From UBA1941 sp964537475 (GTDB taxonomy: Bacteria > Bacteroidota > Bacteroidia > Chitinophagales > LD1), in assembly GCA_964537475.1 (NCBI GenBank), contig CAZIBY010000009.1, forward strand, positions 62,001 through 126,000: DNA of 64,000 nt. Reading direction: 5' to 3'. The notes below the pieces were generated by a model that worked only from the letters and a program-made list of their open reading frames with translations, was not told the DNA's origin and searched no databases. The translations under genes and the position numbers were made by a program. Positions 52,152-60,423 of this stretch are shown here, piece by piece. Within the stretch, counting starts at the first letter, position 1; each line of letters starts with the position of its first letter.

Positions 52152-54363
52152 AGCTCAGGGTGAAGAAGAATGCCGCACCCTCGCCATCTTTGCCGTCTGC
52201 CCAGATCTCGCCCCCATGCTTTGTAATGATACTGTACACTATAGCCAGGCCGATGCCGGTTCCTTCAAACTGGCTCTTGTCATGGAGCCGCTGAAAGGGG
52301 CGGAAGAGCTTGTCTACATGCTTCATGTCAAAACCGGCTCCGTTATCTTTGACATAATAGACTGTTTTGCCATCCATGCTATTGGCGCCTATCTCTACCT
52401 TGGGCTGAGATTTTTTGCGCGAATATTTGACTGCATTACCTATCAGGTTTGAAAAGACCTGCTTGATCAGGCCCTCATCAGCTACTGCTTCGGGCAGTGG
52501 TAGTATTACGATCTCCGCATTCAGTTTTGTCTCACTATCTTTTATCTCGCGCAGCGTGCTATTGGCTATCGCGTACATATTGACATCTTTCTTTTGCAGC
52601 TCCTGCCTGCCCAGGCGTGATAGATTGAGGAGATCATCTATCAGCTCACCCATGTGACGGGCATTGTCCTTGATGCTATTGAGAAATTCCTGAGACTCAT
52701 CACTGAGCTCATGTGTATGCTTCTTGAGCAGCAGACCTGTATAGCCGCTGATGATCCGTAGCGGAGCGCGGAGGTCATGCGATACTGAGTAGCTGAAGGC
52801 TTCGAGACCTTTATTAGCTTCTTCCAGCTCTGCTGTACGCTCCACTATTTTTTGCTCTAGTGATTCGTTTAGCTCGTGTATCTCTGCCTCAGCCTGCTTG
52901 CGCTCAGTGATATCGCGCAGATTGCAAACGATCCCTTTGACCGCCTCCAGGTGGTATAGATTAGTAGCAGTACCCTCTACCCACACATAGCCTCCATCGG
53001 CCCTTGGCAGCCGCATCTGCCCAAAGACAGGCAGGCCCGGATTTTCCAGTACTATTTTCAGCCGGTCACGTACTATCTCTACATCATCTGGGTGTAGCAT
53101 ATCATACATGCCATATTTGAAAGGGTTGGTCTCATCAAATCCCAGGAGATGAAATGCTGACGGGCTCGCATACCTTACCATCAGATCTCTGTCTATGATG
53201 TAAATAAGATCAGCTCCGTTTTCTATCAGCGCTCTAAACCGCATCTCATGCTCCATCAGGGCACGCTCAGCCCGGAGGCTCTTCAGCTCGCTTTCTACCT
53301 GCTGGAGTTTTACTTTTTGCAGTTCGCGCTCTTTCTTTTCATTCTCATACTTTGCCTGCACATCCAGCACGGTGCGGCTCATCTCTGTATCATAGAGTTT
53401 CTTATAGTAGGTGATGTAGCGCTCGTAGGACTCGAGTGCGGCGGCAGTATTATTTTCTGCTTTGTACAGGCGGGCTCCCAGCTCAGCCAGGTCCTTTTGC
53501 AATATGTCATTATCTATACTATCTGCTCCATGTATCACATCATTATAGAGCGCTCTGGCCTGGTCCAGATGGCCTCGCTCCACTGCTACGAATGCCAGCT
53601 GAATAGACACGGTGAGCTGATCCAGCTGCATGTTGTTATCCTTAGCCAGTTGCAGGGCGATAGTATAGTTTTCTTCCGCCGGCTCCCATTGCCGGTTGTG
53701 CATCAGGATATCAGCCTGGTTGCAGTATGCCTTTACTATGACGACGGCAGAATTATATTCCTCAGCATACCTGATCGCGCTGGAATATTCCTCCAGGGCT
53801 TTGTCAAAGTTTTCTTCACGCTTGTACTGCATGCCCATGGCAAAATGCCAATGCATCAGAAGCTCGCGCTGATCATACCTTTTGATCAGTTCTTCCGCAG
53901 TTTTCAGGGCTTCCTTACCCGCTTGAAAATTCTCTATAAAAAAGTGCAGAGAAGAAAGCTGGATAAAGCCACGGGCCAGGTCCTTTGTATTGCCCATTGC
54001 CTCTTTCAGCTCGATTGACTTTTGGAGGTACTCTATGGCATACCTGTGCTGCTTGGTAGCAGAGTAGACAGCTGCGAGATTATCATATCTATTATAGATG
54101 TACCTAGACTCGCCGATCTGGCGCGATAGTATGAGCGATTTCAGAAAATACTGCTCGGCGGGTCCGTATTCACTCTGCTTGAAATGGATGTTGCCACGCA
54201 GGTTGGAGCTCTTCATTTCCAGCAGCGGATCGGGCGCATAAGCGAGCTCGTTGTCTAACAGCGTTAGAATATCTAAAGCTTCTACAAAGTTATTGTTGTG
54301 ATACGATACTTCTGCTTGAGAAAAGAGGAAAGATGTTGAAATATTCGTATGCTTTTTTTTCAT
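52150..54363 (-). CDS. Cytoplasmic TPR-PAS sensor histidine kinase 1
   Basis: The 737-aa protein has no signal peptide or membrane helix. TPR-like repeats cover about 15-320 (FVEALDILTLLDNE, AIEYLQKSIELKEAMG, ALEEYSSAIRYAEEY). A coiled coil (about 335-375) leads to a PAS domain (about 375-495, ADLIYIIDRDLMVRYASPSAF ... GIVCNLRDITERKQ). HisKA has the phospho-acceptor His529 in SVSHDLRAPLRIISGY. The ATPase domain has N643 (NLIGNAVKYS), DNGAGFD (673-679), FRPFQRLHD and GTGIGLAI (701-708). It is paralogous over its length to the kinase at 56985. It is divergent, over 65 bases, from the small secreted protein gene at 54429. Confidence 0.93.
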   Translation of the reverse strand: MKKKHTNISTSFLFSQAEVSYHNNNFVEALDILTLLDNELAYAPDPLLEMKSSNLRGNIHFKQSEYGPAEQYFLKSLILSRQIGESRYIYNRYDNLAAVYSATKQHRYAIEYLQKSIELKEAMGNTKDLARGFIQLSSLHFFIENFQAGKEALKTAEELIKRYDQRELLMHWHFAMGMQYKREENFDKALEEYSSAIRYAEEYNSAVVIVKAYCNQADILMHNRQWEPAEENYTIALQLAKDNNMQLDQLTVSIQLAFVAVERGHLDQARALYNDVIHGADSIDNDILQKDLAELGARLYKAENNTAAALESYERYITYYKKLYDTEMSRTVLDVQAKYENEKKERELQKVKLQQVESELKSLRAERALMEHEMRFRALIENGADLIYIIDRDLMVRYASPSAFHLLGFDETNPFKYGMYDMLHPDDVEIVRDRLKIVLENPGLPVFGQMRLPRADGGYVWVEGTATNLYHLEAVKGIVCNLRDITERKQAEAEIHELNESLEQKIVERTAELEEANKGLEAFSYSVSHDLRAPLRIISGYTGLLLKKHTHELSDESQEFLNSIKDNARHMGELIDDLLNLSRLGRQELQKKDVNMYAIANSTLREIKDSETKLNAEIVILPLPEAVADEGLIKQVFSNLIGNAVKYSRKKSQPKVEIGANSMDGKTVYYVKDNGAGFDMKHVDKLFRPFQRLHDKSQFEGTGIGLAIVYSIITKHGGEIWADGKDGEGAAFFFTLS

Positions 54364-54380
54364 TCTACGAGCAGAGTATA

Positions 54381-54388
54381 TATGTTTG
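54381..54388 (+). promoter_or_regulatory. -7 box for the 54429 small secreted protein
   Basis: TATGTTTG matches TAnnTTTG exactly. It sits in the 65-base gap shared with the divergent kinase. A T-run at 54353-54360 occupies the -33 region. Confidence 0.55.
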
Positions 54389-54428
54389 CGCGCTAAATTT
54401 TTTTATCACCCCAAACAATTCAAAGCTA

Positions 54429-54797
54429 ATGAAAAAAACTTTGCTCTTCGTCTTTTGTGCTTCTATTCTACTGTGTGCTAGCAGCGCTCACGCACAGACC
54501 GCTCAGACGTCTCAGACCACTACGCTCGATGCCAGTGGTATGATAGTCCACCCTATGGCAGGTACCGAGTATGTCGTAGGTATCGTGGTGACCGATGTCA
54601 AGGGAAATCCTAAGCAAGGTGCATACGTGACTGCACCATGTGCTGGTAGCCCTAAGTATACCGATGCACACGGTACAGCGTCATGGTCTGGCTCTGGTGC
54701 GTGTCCATGCAACAACTCTCCGGCTACAGTGACTACCACTGGCTGTGAGCTGTCGCCAAAGGTATCTTGCGGCACTAACAACGTAGTTTGCCCGTAA
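54429..54797 (+). CDS. Small secreted Cys-rich protein 1
   Basis: The ATG at 54429 (122 aa) opens a signal peptide (MKKTLLFVFCASILLCASSAHAQ). After a Thr/Gln-rich linker comes a compact beta domain: YVVGIVVTDVKGNPKQGAYVTAPC, KYTDAHGTASW, CPCNN, VTTTGC, VSCGTNNVVC. The first part looks like a carboxypeptidase-regulatory/Ig-like fold (VTDVKGNPxxGAxV...TDAHGTA). Six Cys form the pattern APC, CPC, GC, SCG, VC. The same pattern is found in the protein at 59269, which is also divergent from a TPR-PAS kinase. Function unknown. Confidence 0.85.
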   Translation: MKKTLLFVFCASILLCASSAHAQTAQTSQTTTLDASGMIVHPMAGTEYVVGIVVTDVKGNPKQGAYVTAPCAGSPKYTDAHGTASWSGSGACPCNNSPATVTTTGCELSPKVSCGTNNVVCP

Positions 54798-54812
54798 GGA
54801 GACGAACGCAAA

Positions 54813-54835
54813 ATTGCAATAGGACTTATTGCAAT
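54813..54835. repeat. Inverted repeat after the 54429 gene
   Basis: ATTGCAATA (54813-54821) and TATTGCAAT (54827-54835) are perfect complements around GGACT. It has no T-run and precedes the real terminator, so it may be a protein-binding site or mRNA 3' structure. Confidence 0.55.
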
Positions 54836-54848
54836 CGGTATGAAGAAG

Positions 54849-54890
54849 ATCAGGCAGATCACCCCAGGGAGGTCTGCCTGATTTGTTTTT
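54849..54890 (+). terminator. Terminator of the 54429 gene
   Basis: ATCAGGCAGA (54849-54858) pairs with TCTGCCTGAT (54873-54882), followed by TTGTTTTT. From here to 55050 I see AT-rich spacer with a 23-codon frame at 54960 that I do not count as a gene. Confidence 0.85.
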
Positions 54891-55050
54891 ATGAATATAT
54901 GGGACTTGGTCAGAGCCCCTTAGCTCATTTAATTATTAACACAAAATATAATTTGTATATGGATAAAGTTATATTGAAAAAGGGCCATATAGTGAACCTG
55001 ACCGTTAAAAGCGAAAAGTCCTATTTTTAATGATCACACAGCGTTAATTC

Positions 55051-56979
55051 ATGCGTAATATTTTGCTTCTTTTCCTTGTTGCTATCTCTTGTTTTGATCA
55101 TCTACTGGCTCAGCAACAGGCCACAGTCATCAGCAGGTGCGGCGGGACGGAGATAGTCACCATTCCATCTATCATAGATATAGATCAGGATGGTATGGAC
55201 GACCGACTGGAGCAGAAGCTGCTGGTGTACTTTATGCCTAAGATCATACAGTTTAGTGATGAGTCATGTCCCGGCCCTGCTCTGGATGGCACTGGCGATA
55301 GTAACCTCATAGCGTGCCACATTTATCCTATACCACAGCAGTATACGCGTAGCACCAGTTACGACTCTATTTTGATACATCCGGTGGCACTGGTGCCGGC
55401 CCATCAGCTGGTACCCGGTCTCATCTGGTACTACCCTAAGGTGAAAGTGAACTGTGCTGTGCTATATGGCCAGGACTGCGGTGCACTGGGCCATACTGCC
55501 GATGTGGAGGGCTTCAATTTCTCGCTAAAGTACACCGGCCCTGACACTACAGCCGGGTGGATGTATGATACCATCATGAGCCACTGGATGGGAGATACGA
55601 TACAGACCGTCTCCCATGCCGGTACACTGTGCCAGCAGATCGAGGTCAGACCCATGCGCAGCCTGTATGTGTCATGGGGAGCAGACTCCGTATATGCCTC
55701 TCCTGACAAGCATGGAAACTACCTGACTATAGGCGGCTGTGGCTCCTCTATCATCTGCAACCCCGGCTGCGGAGCTACCAAACAGCTGAAGCATGTGATA
55801 CCTGTCAATCTCGGAGAGCCAAGTGCTACCATGGTCACTGATATGGGCAGCCTCTATGCAGCATATGCGGGCAATGATCCATGGAGTAATTCCAACTTTC
55901 TCAATGCTCAAGGTGGCAATGCCGGCTCTATCAGAGATAAAATGCTATTGCCGTTAAGCTCTACCTTCATCAGTGGCCACGTACTCACTGCTGCTCAGAT
56001 CTGTCCCCTTTATACCCGCTGCTATGGACAGCCTGGATATGCCTACAGCGATCAGACCTGTGCGGGTGTGGCTTATCACTTTCATAGTCGTACTCTGACT
56101 CAGTCAGGACTATACCGCGATACACTGTCTGATAGTCACGGATGTGACAGCGTCATAGCCCTTACACTCAGTGTACTCTCAAAGGATACCATCTCGTATG
56201 CTGCGGCTACCTGCGCGGGTACTAGTTTCGCCTTTCACGGTCAGCAGCTCACTACAGCAGGTGTCTATAGAGACACACTCACAGATCAGCACGGCTGCGA
56301 TAGTATGGTCAGGCTGGATCTGACTGTCTATGCCGCCACCGGGTCTTCGTACCAGGCAGTCAGCTGCGATACCAGTTATACCTTTCACGGTCAGACACTG
56401 ACTGCCTCGGGCACGTATATAGATACGCTATCTGATATACATGGATGCGATAGCGTGGTAGTACTCCATCTGATCGTAGATACTGCTGCGCAGATCGTGT
56501 GGAGTATCAGCTCAGATACTGTCATGGCTCACACCCATCCTATTTTGCTATCAGTGTCTCCCTCCGGTGGTGTATTCAGCGGGGCGGGGGTAAATGGTAA
56601 TTTGTTTTTTGTCGACTCAGCCGGTCCGGGATCACACACGCTGACCTACCTCTATACTGACCCATATGGCTGTACTAGCACAGGGCAGCACACGCTGACC
56701 GTACTGAGCCCTGCAGGCGTCACAGAGATAGATATGATGAGTATAGGGCTTTATCCTAATCCTGTCTCTGATATGCTTACGGCTGTATCTTCCTACTTTG
56801 CTCATGATAAGGTGACTGTCAGGTTCTATGACATGACCGGCCAGCGCATCGTAGTGCCACACGTGCAAAGCGGGGAAAGCATACGAGCCGACTGCAATAT
56901 GCTGAGCCCGGGTGCGTACCTCATCAGATTTGAGTCTGCGGCCGGATACAGCTATAAATGCTTCGTCAAGGGCGAATAA
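55051..56979 (+). CDS. T9SS-secreted protein with three Cys-containing HGCDS repeats
   Basis: The 642-aa protein has a signal peptide (about 1-20). A first domain (about 28-320) has many Cys and the segments DIDQDGMDDRLEQKLLVYFMPK, GLIWYYPKVKVNCAVLYGQDCG, HTADVEGFNFSLKYTG and ASPDKHGNYLTIGGC. I do not recognise it with certainty. Three tandem repeats of about 50 residues follow (about 336-476), each running C-x6/7-FH-x3-LT-x2-G-x-Y-x-DTL-x-D-x-HGCDS. A short beta region and a type A T9SS sorting domain (GLYPNPVSDML ... LSPGAYLIRF ... FVKGE) end it. It lies between the two kinase/secreted-protein modules and stops five bases from the second kinase. Confidence 0.87.
   Translation: MRNILLLFLVAISCFDHLLAQQQATVISRCGGTEIVTIPSIIDIDQDGMDDRLEQKLLVYFMPKIIQFSDESCPGPALDGTGDSNLIACHIYPIPQQYTRSTSYDSILIHPVALVPAHQLVPGLIWYYPKVKVNCAVLYGQDCGALGHTADVEGFNFSLKYTGPDTTAGWMYDTIMSHWMGDTIQTVSHAGTLCQQIEVRPMRSLYVSWGADSVYASPDKHGNYLTIGGCGSSIICNPGCGATKQLKHVIPVNLGEPSATMVTDMGSLYAAYAGNDPWSNSNFLNAQGGNAGSIRDKMLLPLSSTFISGHVLTAAQICPLYTRCYGQPGYAYSDQTCAGVAYHFHSRTLTQSGLYRDTLSDSHGCDSVIALTLSVLSKDTISYAAATCAGTSFAFHGQQLTTAGVYRDTLTDQHGCDSMVRLDLTVYAATGSSYQAVSCDTSYTFHGQTLTASGTYIDTLSDIHGCDSVVVLHLIVDTAAQIVWSISSDTVMAHTHPILLSVSPSGGVFSGAGVNGNLFFVDSAGPGSHTLTYLYTDPYGCTSTGQHTLTVLSPAGVTEIDMMSIGLYPNPVSDMLTAVSSYFAHDKVTVRFYDMTGQRIVVPHVQSGESIRADCNMLSPGAYLIRFESAAGYSYKCFVKGE
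56056..56485 (+). repeat. Three tandem protein repeats within the 55051 gene
   Basis: The units share FH-x-R/Q-x-LT, YRDTL/YIDTL and HGCDS. At the DNA level they have diverged, so the duplication is not recent. Confidence 0.8.
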
Positions 56980-56984
56980 GCGGA

Positions 56985-59204
56985 TCAGGCATCAGGACCC
57001 AGCGTAAAATAAAAAGTAGCTCCTTTATCCGGCTCCGCCTCGGCCCAGATCCGGCCTTCATGCATTTTGACTATGCGGTGTGCCAGAGCGAGTCCCACGC
57101 CTATGCCGTCAAAATCTGAACGGTCATGGAGCCTCTTGAATACGCCAAAGAGATTGTGGGCAAAGCGCATATCAAAGCCTGCTCCATTATCCTTGATGAA
57201 ATACACAGTCTCATCGTCCTGTCGCACAGCACCTATCTCAATACAAGGAGTAGATTTTTTGGAAGAATATTTTACAGCATTTGAAATGAGATTGACCCAG
57301 ACCTGTTTGATCAGCGCGTGATCTGCATAGGCAGGTGGCAGTTCATGCAGACTGATCTGCTCAGGCAGGTAGCCTATTGCCTTGCGCAGGTCATCCAGTA
57401 CGATGTTTATCATCGCCCTCATATCTACCGGACTTTTAAAGAGGGCTTTGCGGCCCATGCGGGAGAAATTCAGCAGGTCATCTATCAGCTGGCCCATCCG
57501 TTTGGTATTATCCAGTATGATATCTATGAATTCCTGAGCTTCTGCATTCAGCGCAGCGGCATGATCTGATTGGATCAGCTTGGCATAGCCGGCAATGATC
57601 CTGAGAGGCGAGCGCAGATCGTGAGAAACGGAGTAGCTGAACGCTTCGAGATCTTTTACGACCTCCTCTAGTTCTGCAGTGCGCTCAGAGACGAGAGTGC
57701 CGAGGGATTTATTCATCTCCTGAATCGAGCTTTCAGTTTGTTTGCGCTCAGATACATCCCGGAAATTACAAACTACTCCTGCGACTGCGGGATCATCCAG
57801 CAGATTGATACCGGTACCTTCTATCCACACGTATACTCCGTTTTTCTGCGGGAAGCGAAACTGCCCGTGTATCGGTACGCCTGGGTTAGCCAGCACGGCC
57901 AGGCCCATTTCTGTGGCTTTGTCCTGATCATCAGGATGCACCATCGGGAAAGTATCTACACCGGCTATCTCTTCTTCGCTATAGCCTAGTATTTTGGTGA
58001 CATAAGGACTGATGTACACCGGCTGGCGCATAGCTGTCATGATCACTATACCATCCGTACTGTTCTCTATCATGGTGCGAAACCTGCGCTCTGTGGTCTG
58101 AAGATCATTCTCTGCCTTCAGCGCTTTGAGCTCACTTTCTACTTGTAGCAGGCGGGATTCTTTCAGTTGCCGCTCACCTCGCTCAGCTTCATACTTGGCT
58201 TGTATATTGACTATGTTATGGCTGAGCTCATTGTCATATTGCTTTTTGTAGTGCTCTGTATATCGCCTGTGGGCGCTGAGAGCAGACTTGTAGTCACCCT
58301 CCTCCTCATACATCAATGCAGCTACGGTTTCCAGATCCTTAAGTAGTACGTTATCTCCTGAGGCATAAATTTCCTCTCGCACACGCATGTAAATTTCTTT
58401 GCAGCGCTTGATATTTCCCAGTTTTAGTGCCGTAAAGGCGAGCTGTATGCAGGTATTGCGCTGATCGATGTTGAGGTGATTTTCACTGGAGATATTTAGT
58501 GAGCGCTCGAAGCTTTCCTGAGATTTGCTCCACTCCTCTATTTGCACGTATATGTCACCCTGATTGGTATATGATCGGCACTCTACCAGCGGAAAGCAGA
58601 GTTTGCGCGCCTTCTCCGCTGCTTTGTCATATTGCTCTAGCGCTTCTTCATACTTTTTTTCACGCTTGTACTGCATACCTAGCAGAAAGTCAAAATGCAT
58701 GGTTAGCTGCTCGTCAGGAGGGTAGCGCTCCATGATCTCTGTTGCTCTTTTGATGGTATCCTTTCCCGACTCCAGAATATCTATGTGAAAGAAAAGGGAT
58801 GCCAACTGTAGTAGACCTGGTATCAGATCTTGCTCGTGCTGGGTTGTTTCTTTTAGTTCTATAGATCGCTGCAGATAGTCATGAGCCAGATGATAGTCTT
58901 TGCTGAGTGAGTATAGGGCGGCCAGGTTATCATACCTTTTGAAGATATAGACAGGGTCGCCATGTTTCTGTGCCAGGTCCAGAGAGAGCAGGCTATAGGT
59001 CTCCGCTTTTTTCAGGTCACCTTGGTTCAAATAGATCACCCCCTTCAGACTGGTCAGTTTCATGCGAGTGAGCAGTGTCAGATGCTCATCACCAGCAGCC
59101 TCCAGTTCATTGAGTATCTCAAGCGCCTCGAGAAATGCACGCCTGCTATACATAGTGTAGGCTTCATCGAGTTGTTGTTGATGTGATTCGTCAGATTGGA
59201 GCAT
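56985..59204 (-). CDS. Cytoplasmic TPR-PAS sensor histidine kinase 2
   Basis: I choose the ATG at 59204 (MLQSDESHQQQL; 739 aa), as the frame upstream to 59264 would collide with the divergent gene. The layout equals kinase 1: TPR-like repeats (about 10-320), coiled coil, PAS (about 375-490, DGIVIMTAMRQPVYISPYVTKILGY), HisKA with His528 in SVSHDLRSPLRIIAGY, and ATPase motifs NLISNAVKYS, DNGAGFD, FGVFKRLHD and GIGVGLAL. No membrane segment is present. The gap to the divergent secreted-protein gene is 64 bases, almost the same as in module 1. Confidence 0.93.
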   Translation of the reverse strand: MLQSDESHQQQLDEAYTMYSRRAFLEALEILNELEAAGDEHLTLLTRMKLTSLKGVIYLNQGDLKKAETYSLLSLDLAQKHGDPVYIFKRYDNLAALYSLSKDYHLAHDYLQRSIELKETTQHEQDLIPGLLQLASLFFHIDILESGKDTIKRATEIMERYPPDEQLTMHFDFLLGMQYKREKKYEEALEQYDKAAEKARKLCFPLVECRSYTNQGDIYVQIEEWSKSQESFERSLNISSENHLNIDQRNTCIQLAFTALKLGNIKRCKEIYMRVREEIYASGDNVLLKDLETVAALMYEEEGDYKSALSAHRRYTEHYKKQYDNELSHNIVNIQAKYEAERGERQLKESRLLQVESELKALKAENDLQTTERRFRTMIENSTDGIVIMTAMRQPVYISPYVTKILGYSEEEIAGVDTFPMVHPDDQDKATEMGLAVLANPGVPIHGQFRFPQKNGVYVWIEGTGINLLDDPAVAGVVCNFRDVSERKQTESSIQEMNKSLGTLVSERTAELEEVVKDLEAFSYSVSHDLRSPLRIIAGYAKLIQSDHAAALNAEAQEFIDIILDNTKRMGQLIDDLLNFSRMGRKALFKSPVDMRAMINIVLDDLRKAIGYLPEQISLHELPPAYADHALIKQVWVNLISNAVKYSSKKSTPCIEIGAVRQDDETVYFIKDNGAGFDMRFAHNLFGVFKRLHDRSDFDGIGVGLALAHRIVKMHEGRIWAEAEPDKGATFYFTLGPDA

Positions 59205-59268
59205 TGCACAGCGTGTAACAAAAGGGTCGGTAAATACGTAGGAGTAAGTCAACCAATATTTCAAATGT

Positions 59269-59667
59269 ATGAAAAAAATGATCCAAATTTTTGCAGCTAT
59301 AGCCCTGCTATTTGCTACTTCTACAGTTTTTGCGGCTACAGATCGCCATCACAAGCCGACTGATCCTGCGCCAGAATTTTCAAGTGCGGTAAAGGTACCT
59401 GCAAAACCAGTAAAGCGTATCGGCGGTGAAATGCCCCTGACCATAATCACGCTGGATATTAATATGAAGCCTTTAGCCGGAGCACTTGTATCAGCGCCGT
59501 GTACAGGGCAGCCAGCCAAGTACACAGATTCCAAGGGTATAGCAACTTTTGATGTGGGTACTTCATGCCCATGTAGCGAAGACGAGGTGACGGTCACCAC
59601 ACAAAAGGGATGCTACCAGCAGCTCAAAGTCAGCTGTGGCACCTATCAGGTACAGTGCAATCAATAA
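59269..59667 (+). CDS. Small secreted Cys-rich protein 2
   Basis: The 132-aa protein has a signal peptide (MKKMIQIFAAIALLFATSTVFAA). The mature part carries the same domain as the protein at 54429: LTIITLDINMKPLAGALVSAPC, KYTDSKGIATF, CPCSED, VTTQKGC, VSCGTYQVQC. Cys number and order are the same. An ATG four bases upstream (59265) is out of frame. A 20-bp terminator stem follows. Function unknown; see the findings on the duplicated module. Confidence 0.86.
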   Translation: MKKMIQIFAAIALLFATSTVFAATDRHHKPTDPAPEFSSAVKVPAKPVKRIGGEMPLTIITLDINMKPLAGALVSAPCTGQPAKYTDSKGIATFDVGTSCPCSEDEVTVTTQKGCYQQLKVSCGTYQVQCNQ

Positions 59668-59681
59668 GCGATCGCCGAAAT

Positions 59682-59726
59682 AAAAAAAGAAGAGCCCTCC
59701 GAATACCGGAGGGCTCTTCTTTTTTT
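59682..59726. terminator. Bidirectional terminator with a perfect 20-bp stem
   Basis: 59682-59701 and 59707-59726 are perfectly complementary (A7-GAAGAGCCCTCCG and reverse), loop AATAC. Both strands end in seven T. It serves the convergent genes at 59269 and 59777. Confidence 0.95.
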
Positions 59727-59776
59727 ATTTAAGGTCAACTTAGTTACAAGTAGAATGTTGTATGGACGTGGTTTTA

Positions 59777-60235
59777 TCAAATCTGGTGATCAGGTAATCT
59801 GAAAATATAACGGTCCCTATCGCCACGATGGAAACCCTGCTCACGGTATGTTTTAAAGAGTTCTTTCAATATGTCTTCCAACTCTATGAAATCCTGCGGC
59901 TTTTTGAGATACATATCTGCACCCAATACGAATGTTTCTTCTACATCACTTTTCTCATCAGATGTGGAATAAATGACAACGGGGATATCTCTGAGGCGCA
60001 CATCCTGACGCATATCGTACAGGCACTCTTTACCATTTTTGAAAGGCATATTGATATCCAGAAAAATGATGTCTGGAAGGTTGCTTTCTCCAGCGAGTTT
60101 ATTCAGCAGGTCTTCGCCATTTACAGCTGTAGAGATGGTGATAGATTTATCTATACCTTTGACTGTGTGAATAAAAAGAAAATGCTCGTCGGGACTATCA
60201 TCGGCCAGCATTACATAAATTGGTTTGGACGTCAT
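59777..60235 (-). CDS. Single-domain response regulator
   Basis: The ATG at 60235 gives 152 aa, mostly one receiver domain. Acidic residues are in MLADDSPDE, the phospho-acceptor Asp in IIFLDINMPFKNG, the Thr/Ser switch in VVIYSTSDE and the conserved Lys in MYLKKPQDF. It has no DNA-binding output, like Rcp1/CheY-type regulators. It ends the kinase cluster and is a good candidate partner for either TPR-PAS kinase. Confidence 0.92.
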   Translation of the reverse strand: MTSKPIYVMLADDSPDEHFLFIHTVKGIDKSITISTAVNGEDLLNKLAGESNLPDIIFLDINMPFKNGKECLYDMRQDVRLRDIPVVIYSTSDEKSDVEETFVLGADMYLKKPQDFIELEDILKELFKTYREQGFHRGDRDRYIFRLPDHQI

Positions 60236-60423
60236 GAGGCGCAAAAGGGTTTTTATCTTGAGTCTCAAAAAGGTGCGCAAAGATAAATGCCGTATTGTAA
60301 TTATTCAATAATGTTCGCCCCAAAGTTTTATATTTCAATAGTTTTTTTGACAACCGAAATTTCGTTAAATGAAGAATTAGGTTGATATATAGCATTGGAA
60401 ATTAGTATTTTACGAGGCATTAA

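Noticed and set aside
54960..55031. 23-codon frame MDKVILKKGHIVNL upstream of the 55051 gene
   Set aside because: A leader peptide is conceivable, but there is no ribosome site, terminator or codon pattern to support it.
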